From contig CALNVZ010002100.1 of NCBI GenBank assembly GCA_940671915.1, forward strand, positions 18,404,877 through 18,468,876: a DNA stretch of 64,000 bases. Direction: 5' to 3'. The DNA comes from Paracentrotus lividus. Taxonomy: Eukaryota > Echinodermata > Echinoidea > Camarodonta > Echinidae. Positions 56,975 through 64,000 of the stretch are shown here, piece after piece. Position 1 is the first letter of the stretch. Every line of letters starts with the position of its first letter. The notes beneath the pieces were generated by a model, which ran no database searches, was not told the DNA's origin, and was given only the letters and a program-made list of their open reading frames with translations. Both the position numbers and the translations under genes were made by a program.

Positions 56975-59505
56975 ATGACGGAAAATTTCCTGCTTAAAGT
57001 TTCTAAAACGCAGAAGTCTAGGAAGCCTTCTTCGAGACGTGTTTTTTTCTGAAGACAACTTAGAGACACCACATCGTTTCGGGAAAGACCTAGACGAAGC
57101 TGGGAAGGAACCACCGGCTAAAAGAAGACGGAGTTCCAGATCTTCAAGCAGTAAAAAGTCGGGATTCACAACCCCGCCCGGGCGCGCGTACGGACCGGTG
57201 GCAGCTGGTAAGTCCACACCTACGGTCCTGCGTGCCCCCGGTAAGTCGTCGTGGGAGTCACACAGTGAACTCCTCGGGAAGGTTCAGTCGCCTATCGTCG
57301 GCCGACCCAGCGACGCACCCGAAACCGATTGTGGTAAGCGATCGGGACGGCAACTCCGTGTATGAGTCTCAGTTCACCTGGGCACTCGGTGGGAGTTGTA
57401 GTATCGATTGATCGATCGAAGGTGGCCTTGCCCCCTGAGAGAGATCTTAAATCGATCGAGAAAGGATCGGTGTCGTCTGAGACGATCGCTATCCAGAAGG
57501 TATCGATGTCGGAGGGATCGATCGTTACAGATCCGATTCCCGACGATTCGATTATCTCCTAGATCGATCATTCCAGAATCGATTTCCTCGGGATCGATCT
57601 TTCAGGAATCGATTCCCCCAGGAGCGATCATTCAGAATCGATTCCCCCGGGATCGATCACAAAAAGATCGATGCCCCCGGGATCGATCACAGAGGGATCG
57701 CCAAGTCCAGGATCGATTGCAAAAATGGTATCGATCACTGACGGTGCGACGATAGCGGATCGATCACAAATCGCCCGACCTTTTCAGAATCGATCATCAA
57801 TCGATCGATTCCTTCGGGAAGATTGATTTCTGTGGATTCTGCCTCACCCGATTCGATCTCAAATAGATCGATCGCGGCGACTTATAATCGCAAATTGGTT
57901 TCAATTCCAATGGAGGTTTCGTCTGATGGAACAAAACATAATAGAGTTTCGTCTTTTGAAGGATCAAATCAATGGCTGGTTAATCCTGAATCGGGTTTGA
58001 TGGAGCGTTCTTCTAATTCATCATCGAACTACACCAGAGAACTCAAAACAGCGGAACCCAATTCTGCACAGTGGACAGGAATTCAGTTGCTTCCGAGTTC
58101 ACCAAACCTGTCTACACAAAATCCAAAGCTCCAGCAGCCTTGGAGCCCCTCCACCAGTCGCGAAAGTGTCTTCGACGCCTTCGATTTTTGACGGAGCTAG
58201 AGAAACTCCGGAGGGAGCTCTCGAGTGGTACAAGAAATTGTTGGAGCGAGCAAATGTTCGTCAGCCTCGCAGATACCTACGCAGACAACGTATGTGCATG
58301 ACGCACAGCCCAACATACTCGTCCCCAATAATGAGCCGATCTTGACAGATTCTCGGAATGAAGAATTTCAGGAATCTTCTAGCGAAGGAGAGGAAGAGAT
58401 TTTCACCACAGATCATCACCCAACCTTCGCATCACTCACTGGGACCCCATCTTGAGGACAACTGTACATCACAGCCTCATCAATGCAGCCTCATCAGAAT
58501 GCATAAATAATCAAATCCCGCAAAATCTGGATTGTGATTCGGAGGAGATACCCTGGACAAGATCAGCCCAGGTTGAAACTTCCGGAGAGAATCTTAGCTT
58601 CTTTAAGAAATATGCACCAGAAGCCGGATTCGAGCGGAGGAGAAACAGGGCGAAAAGGATTCTTGGCTAGAAGTTCAGAAAAAATCAGAACTTCAGACTT
58701 AGACTCCCGGAAACGCACAAAGAGAGCTTAAAGGGGCTGCCAAGGTCTCTAAAACACATACAAAGGCCTTGGGCAAGCTAGCTTCCCAATTCTATTTCAT
58801 CAAAGAGGATGAAGATCGTTTCCTAGTAGCAAAACTCTCTCTCCGGAGCTTATCAAAACCGCGTCCAAGATGCACATTTACAAGACGCATCTCATGGACA
58901 AGAAAGGTGCAGAAAGAGCTCTATCAATTTCTACGGGAGTCAGACTTTCTGTGATCAACGATATGCTAATCGAGCTGCTAGCGGCGTCGAGGGAACTTAA
59001 CATCTCAACAGATGATAGAGAAGAGATTCTTGAAGCTCTAAGAGAAGTGTCATCGTTGAGTGTCCCAAATGGCGGTGATCCAAAACACCTCGGACAGAGA
59101 ACGCAGAGAAGGTGTTTGATGATGAGACTCAACATTCAGGAATCATTGATTCCGGATATGCTGGATAGGATACCAGTTGACTACCCTTCCTCTGTGGGGA
59201 TGACTTCTCAGACGTCTTCAAGAAGGAGATCGAAGCTCAGAAGAGGCTCAAGAGCTTTCAGAATCTGTAAGGGAATTAGGAGGCAGAAGTCGACTACTTT
59301 CAAACCTCAATCGACTTTATTCCAACAGCCGCTGAAGTCTTACAGTTCTAGCTCTAGGAAGCGGAAGTCTGATCAGAGTTCAAGACAACATCAGTCTGCA
59401 CAGGCTCACTACTCGCAGCGCCCATATACGTATCAGGATCAACCCAATATGTTGAACCTAGAAACGGAGTCCCACATCAGACCCAACGATCGCGTGGGGA
59501 AGTAG
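56975..59505 (+). pseudogene. DIRS gag-like ORF1, frameshifted
   Basis: A plausible start at ATG 56975 gives a basic N-terminus (MTENFLLKVSKTQKSRK). A frame change at a T7 tract near 57044 carries it into a KRRRSSRSSSS-containing stretch. Further shifts near 57360 and 57560 pass through a GATCGAT-rich low-complexity part (57400-57870) into Ser-rich sequence, then a helical region (58800-59200) and a Ser/Arg/Gln-rich tail ending at the stop 59505. Position before the RT and the basic, low-complexity character fit a DIRS Gag-like protein; no firm domain is recognised. Confidence 0.65.
57400..57870. repeat. GATCGAT-rich low-complexity tract within ORF1
   Basis: Dozens of GATCGATC or AATCGATT words at irregular 15-35 base spacing, often as GGGATCGATCACA or CAGAATCGATTCCCC. 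Read in frame they give repetitive Ser-Ile-Ile-Pro or Asp-Arg-Ser peptides. Confidence 0.85.
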
Positions 59506-59622
59506 CGCACCCAAAGGCCGAGGTAATACCAGGAACACCTCAGGATCTGCTTCATCCACTCAGCCCTTTCGGAGGGGAGGAAGCGCCACAGGTGACTTCC
59601 CGCCAGCGTCTGGGGGTTCGGA

Positions 59623-61440
59623 GTGCCAGTAGGAGGCCGACTTCGGCACTTCTATGCGAAATGGAGACATCACAAGCGATGTTTTTATTCTATCTGTAAT
59701 AAGAGACGGACTCAAGATCGATCTAGAGTCACCTCTCCCCGGAGGTGTCCTCCGGACCCGGCAACCAATTCTATCCCCACTCTTCCAGGAGCACATCTCA
59801 AAGGAAATCGCGTGCTCCTGGAAAAGGAGGCGATAGAAGAGGTCACTTTATACAAGAGCTTGTGCCTGTCCCCTGTTTCGTAATCCCAAACGCGGGGGAT
59901 CACTAAGAGTGATCCTAAACATGAAGGCCATAAACAAATTCATAACACAGTCTCATTTCCGCATGGACAACTTAGCTACAATTCTCCCACTCTAGGAATC
60001 AGATCTAGCAGTATCGATAGACCTTCAGGACGCATATTCCATATACCCATGCATGTTTCGGCGAGAAATCTTTGGGATTCCAGTTCGGGGGAAGACCTAC
60101 AGATACAAGGCTCTCCCTTTCGGTCTGAGACCAGCTCCGAGAGTTTTTACCAGGGTAATAGGGACCCTGATGTCCTACTTCAAGGGCCGAGGACTCAGAA
60201 TCTTTTCCTACTTAGACGATTGGATCTTTGGTTGCGAACTCGGAGACAGACTCAAACAACATTTGGGCTTCTAATCACGACCACGCAAGAACTGGGATTT
60301 ATCATAAACTGGAAAAGTCAGAACTGACTCCCTCACGCACACCCACTTATCTAGGGGCTCAGCTGGACTTAGCTAAACAGTCTTGCAAAACCCAGTCAGA
60401 GAGGGTAGAGACCCTGATCAACCTAGCAAGATCCTTGGTCTCAGCAAGAAGAGTCCAAGCAGTAACTTGGCAAAGGTGGCTAGGTTACTTAGCAAGCCTG
60501 GTGGACCCTATTACCGCGATTGCAGACTTTTGATGAGACCTTTTCAGATCCACTTTCTAAATCACTTCAAGCCGAACATCAGTTCGCCACGGAAGATGAT
60601 CCCAGTTCCATCGGAGATGAAGATCCTGATTCGTCAATGGCTAGACGAGGATTTTTATTCTCCAAGGAAGCCGTTCTCTTGCCCTCTTCCGTCGATCACA
60701 GTTACAACGGACGCATCTCAAACAGGCTGGGGAGGCCATTGTCAGGACCTCTTGATTTCAGGAGAATGGGACCTTCCAACAACCGTTACCGCACATAAAT
60801 GTTCTGGAACTTCTAGCGGTATGGAAAGTCTTAATTCATTTCAGGAACCTGTGCGCAACCGGACAGTTCTTATCTTAACGGACAACACAGTAGTAATGTC
60901 ATACATAAATCGACAAGGAGGGAACACACTCTCTGACTTGAACAGATTGACCTTTCAACTATGGAACTGGTGCAATCAAGAGAACATCGTTCCGTCGCCT
61001 CTCACATCCCAGAGTGGAAAATGTGATAGCGGACTTCCTTTCGAGAGGAAAGTGTCTTCCATCGGAATGGACGCTGTCGCCAAGGATCTTCTCGCTGATA
61101 AGCCAGAGATACGACCTCCGGATAGACCTGTTCGCGTCTTCCATGAACAACGACTCGATATTCTGCTCCAAAATAAAGGAGAGAAGGCGATAGCGTGGGA
61201 CGCGTTCTCAATTCTTGGACAGGTCTGAAGGCGTACGCGTTCCCTCCCTTCAAACTTATCCTCTAGTCCTCAGGAAGATCCGGGAAGACAGAGCATCGGT
61301 GATTCTCATCGCACCACATTGGCCCAGCCGAGCGTGGTTTCAAGATCTTCTTCCTCTATTGGTGGAGGAACCTTGGCAGCTTCCATGGTGCAAGGATTCT
61401 GGTCTTACCATCCAGTGTCAGAGATTCTCCACGATCATCT
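59623..61440 (+). pseudogene. DIRS reverse transcriptase / RNase H, frameshifted
   Basis: Begins with GGRLRHFYAKW and ITSDVFILSVIRDGLKI in alternating frames, then VILNMKAINKFI, VSIDLQDAY (near 60014), ALPFGLRPAPRVFT and the catalytic YLDD (60209-60220). RNase H follows, with TVTTDASQTGWGG near 60700 and LTDNTVVMSYINRQGG near 60880, then a tail with APHWPSRAWFQDLLPLL. These motifs are typical of DIRS-clade RT-RH. A stop at 59994 and frame changes near 59830, 60320, 60535 and 61225 disable it as written; the RT and RNase H active-site residues are present. Confidence 0.9.
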
Positions 61441-61444
61441 GAGC

Positions 61445-62517
61445 ACCTCAGATTGACCGTCTGGCCGTTTCGGGGAGTCAGCCAGAGCAGAAGGCTTTTC
61501 TGAACGGGCAGCCTCACCTTTTAGTGGAAAGTAGAAGAGCCTCCACCAAGAAAGTGTCTACTCTTCAGAACTAATGCATTTATAGAGTGTGTGAGAAGAA
61601 AGGATATAGCCCCAAGAGAAGCTTCCTTGCGGCTATAGCTGACTTTCATACGCACTTTACGACAAGGGAAAGTCACTATCCACGCTTAGAAGTTACAGAT
61701 CTGCGATCGCGGCTATTCACATAGGTTTGTGAAGACGGATCGTCGGTGCTTCTGCTCCTCAATTGTCAGCCCTGTTACGTTCGCTATCTCTCAAGAGACC
61801 CAATTTCAGGCCGCTAGTACCCTCTTGGAGTCTCCCAAGGTTTTAGAAGCACTAGCGAAAACCTCCTTTCGAACCACTCCATTCGGCATCCTGCTAGACA
61901 CAAACGATAAACATGCTTCTCTTGGCTGTAGCATCAGGGACAACGAGTGAGTCTCTTCATGCTCTGTCTATCGCAAGAGGGCCACATAAGATGGGAGAAC
62001 GGAGGAGTCCGTTTGATCCCCAACGCGAAGTTTATCGCCAAGAAACCAATCAGAGACTTCGGGGCCCTAGAGATTTTTCTTCGCCCACTCACCAAGTTTT
62101 CGTCAATACGCGAAGATAAAGTTATGGTGCCCTTGTGAGGGCCCTAAAGTGGTACCTGGACAGTAAGAATTTGCGAAATCAGACCAACTGTTTCGTAATC
62201 ACTAAAGAACCTTTCTCTCCAGCTTCTAAAAGCACCTTATTCCAGATGGATTGTGTAGCTTGCCATCAAAGCGGCAGGCTCTAGCGCCAGAGTCCTCTGA
62301 CACCAGGCTCAAGCGCATGACACTAGGAGCATTAGCTCGTCGTGGGCCCTGTTCCAGGGCGTCTCCGTTTGAGGAGCTATGTAGAGCCGCTTACTGGAGA
62401 AGTCAGAATTCTTTCACAATCTTACTACCTAAAAGATGTCCCCCCGGTGGTGGAAGGAAATTTTTCCATAGTTCCCTATCCATGCGCAGCATCTTCTATA
62501 GTCAACTAAATCTCTAG
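61445..62517 (+). pseudogene. DIRS tyrosine recombinase, heavily frameshifted
   Basis: Fragments across three frames give a recombinase C-terminus: the box-II motif AHDTRS (His codon 62316-62318, Arg codon 62325-62327) followed by SSWALFQGVS, then ELCRAAYWRS and the likely nucleophile in YLKDV (Tyr codon 62426-62428). The N-terminal half (61445-61950) is more degraded. The catalytic order H-x-x-R then Y fits the family; the first catalytic Arg was not pinned down. Confidence 0.75.
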
Positions 62518-62550
62518 GGCGTCCCTCCCCAGTACAACATCGGTGCTGGT

Positions 62551-62647
62551 CGTATAGCAAAGTAGGCAAATTATCATCTTTTTGAGTAAATCATAAAAAT
62601 TATCACTAATTTTATTATTTACAATAAAGAATTATATATTTGCCTAC
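62551..62647. repeat. DIRS internal complementary region
   Basis: CGTATAGCAAAGTAGGCAAA (62551) complements the outer end of the left repeat. 62589-62647 complements the outer extension of the right repeat (62865-62923). This composite is the expected template for completing the ends of a DIRS cDNA circle. Confidence 0.85.
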
Positions 62648-62692
62648 AATCCCTCCCTCCTCCCCCGGTCCATTAGCTACATGGATGTGTAG

Positions 62693-62923
62693 GCGAAAGA
62701 GTAAAGAGGAAGATTGTAAACAGATTTAGTTGGCGGGTTGCCTATCGGAGAGGGCGCCCTTTATATTTGGCGGGGGGGTTTATAGATTAGGAACAAATGA
62801 GGACCAAAAATTACTCGGGGTTATAAATATCGAGTTGCAAGCTGATCGAGGTACGAATAGCAAAGTAGGCAAATATATAATTCTTTATTGTAAATAATAA
62901 AATTAGTGATAATTTTTATGATT
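62693..62923. repeat. DIRS right inverted terminal repeat plus extension
   Basis: 62693-62877 inversely matches the left repeat. 62878-62923 is an extension absent from the left end and complementary to the internal region, as in DIRS-1. Confidence 0.85.
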
Positions 62924-64000
62924 GGCATGAAACTGATCAAGTGATGGTCGAGAGGTAGCTTGCAATCCGTAGTTTAACTTCAAAAACTTCATCATTAAAA
63001 GTGCCGACCAATGTCCTAAGATGCTATAGACATTGTAACATTCATTCTTATGAGACTCGAAGCCATGTGAGAAAATAAAGAACTTTCCAGCTTTTGCATC
63101 TGACACATATATATGTTTACATACACATGTACATGTAGTAGTAAGATCTGGATATCTGCGTTACTTTTTAATAGTGGACTTTAAAAAATTTTAAATGAGC
63201 ATTATATGTTGTTATAAATATTTTGGAATTTTTTTTTTAGAAATCTAATGTACATTGATGTATACATTATATTCTGAAAACTCTTGTTTTCTTTGTCTTT
63301 TTACAAAATTGGTCCCAAAAGTCCTTCAGATTGCAGTTTTTGAGATTTACATACACCAGTTTATACAATTTATTTGTGTCGCCTATATGTGTAGGAGGTT
63401 CAAGCAAATTCTTTCAGTGTGTTTTCCACACCTACTAGATAGAGTTGGAGAGTACATGTGTAGCTTACTCCCGAGGTATTGTTGAGGGACAAATGCAAAA
63501 CACGATCTTCACAAGACTTGAGGATTTATTGGCTTAAATTCCCAAGGATTGGATTACAATCATCTCCTTGGATGTTTGTTACAAATTGCTTTTTAACTCG
63601 TAATTAACTATTTGTATCCAATTAAACAACCTTGGTCTTTTTATTTGAAGAAACCAAACGAGTGCTTCACGAGTGTTACATACCTGAAGGCATATCCTAC
63701 AGGTATTTCTTTGCATCACTACTTGGGAAAGGAAATGTGTTTCTGTGAAAGCCTAGTCCGTGCCTTTGAATCAAAATGAAAAACAAATTAGTGTTATTGC
63801 AAATGAGCAGTCCGTTCTCCTCGCTAAGTGATTTCTCCTTGCTATATGGTGTTATAAACAGGGGGCTATAACCGATTATATTGGGATGAGATGATTGGTT
63901 AATGTTTCGGATACTTACGAATGTGCTACATATCTACCTCATGTATTAGAGCTGGGTTTGTTCAGAAAATTAGGGAAAAAACATCAATTGAAACAACAAC
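62924..64000. other. Intron sequence, nothing recognised
   Basis: The final 1.1 kb has no recognised exon; no testin PET-domain sequence is seen in any frame. The short ORFs (for example 63255-63485) look like chance. Confidence 0.45.

Larger units (their letters stand above)
56382..62923 (+). mobile_element. DIRS-like (tyrosine-recombinase) retrotransposon, near full length, frames broken
   Basis: About 6.5 kb with the full DIRS plan. It has a left inverted terminal repeat (56382-56563), a gag-like region, reverse transcriptase plus RNase H, a tyrosine recombinase, an internal complementary region (62551-62647), and a right inverted terminal repeat with extension (62693-62923). DIRS elements insert by recombinase-mediated integration of a circular intermediate and make no target duplication; none is seen. 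All three coding regions are interrupted by several frameshifts, many next to short homopolymers. It sits in testin intron 2 in the same orientation as the gene. Confidence 0.9.
47684..64000 (+). other. TES: Testin intron 2 (partial, over 16 kb)
   Basis: No further PET or LIM exon was found to the end of the window. 47684-49179 shows nothing recognisable; the remainder holds the repeats listed separately. Confidence 0.6.

Overview
The window is animal nuclear DNA, most likely from a marine invertebrate deuterostome and probably an echinoderm. It is AT-rich, has multi-kb introns with GT-AG junctions, and is dominated by foldback MITEs, tandem repeats and a DIRS-type retrotransposon. The species call is inference from gene-family resemblance and repeat style; no search was run. 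Nothing bacterial or viral was seen (no operons, no CRISPR array).

Host genes. (1) A complete SLC16/monocarboxylate-transporter-like gene lies on the + strand: four coding exons (14019-14199, 16451-16594, 18322-19374, 21024-21196), every junction phase 1, giving a 516-residue major-facilitator protein. A 5' UTR exon segment starts at 13970. (2) The 5' end of a testin (TES)-like gene follows on the same strand. It has a 17-codon first coding exon (35114-35164) and, after a 12.4 kb intron, the N-terminal Cys-rich exon (47595-47683). The PET and LIM exons must lie beyond position 64000.

Layout. 210-10084 is a ~5 kb segment present twice in tandem, the copies differing by very many one-base indels. 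10085-13969 holds several MITEs just upstream of the transporter. 14-21 kb is the transporter, its introns loaded with a Harbinger-like element carrying a nested hAT-like element, a Helitron-like element with ~151 bp monomers, and long hairpins. 21.2-35 kb is AT-rich spacer with a mariner-like foldback, a cluster of CACGTG palindromes and a 1 kb element with a reiterated palindromic motif. 35-47.6 kb is testin intron 1, holding a 7.5 kb composite bounded by an inverted ~60 bp repeat and packed with satellite-like arrays, a 1.3 kb foldback and noisy T-rich sequence. 47.7-64 kb is testin intron 2, with a second Helitron-like copy, a second 1.3 kb foldback, a diverged ~200 bp tandem array and a near full-length but frame-broken DIRS-like element (56382-62923) with inverted terminal repeats and an internal complementary region.

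Sequence quality. Two N gaps (20409-20429, 37847-37871), long G, C and T runs, and indel-only differences between repeats suggest parts of the window (0-10 kb, 38-41.5 kb) are poorly polished long-read assembly. Frameshifts there and in the retrotransposon should not be over-interpreted.

The best candidates for undescribed biology are the mobile-element families: a family with GGGCARTTCCAAG termini and 4 bp target duplications, a GAGACGTCTC palindrome family, the CACGTG-palindrome cluster upstream of testin, and the quasi-palindromic GATAAACTNAGTTT satellite with an adjacent foldback that is present in one direct repeat and absent from the other.
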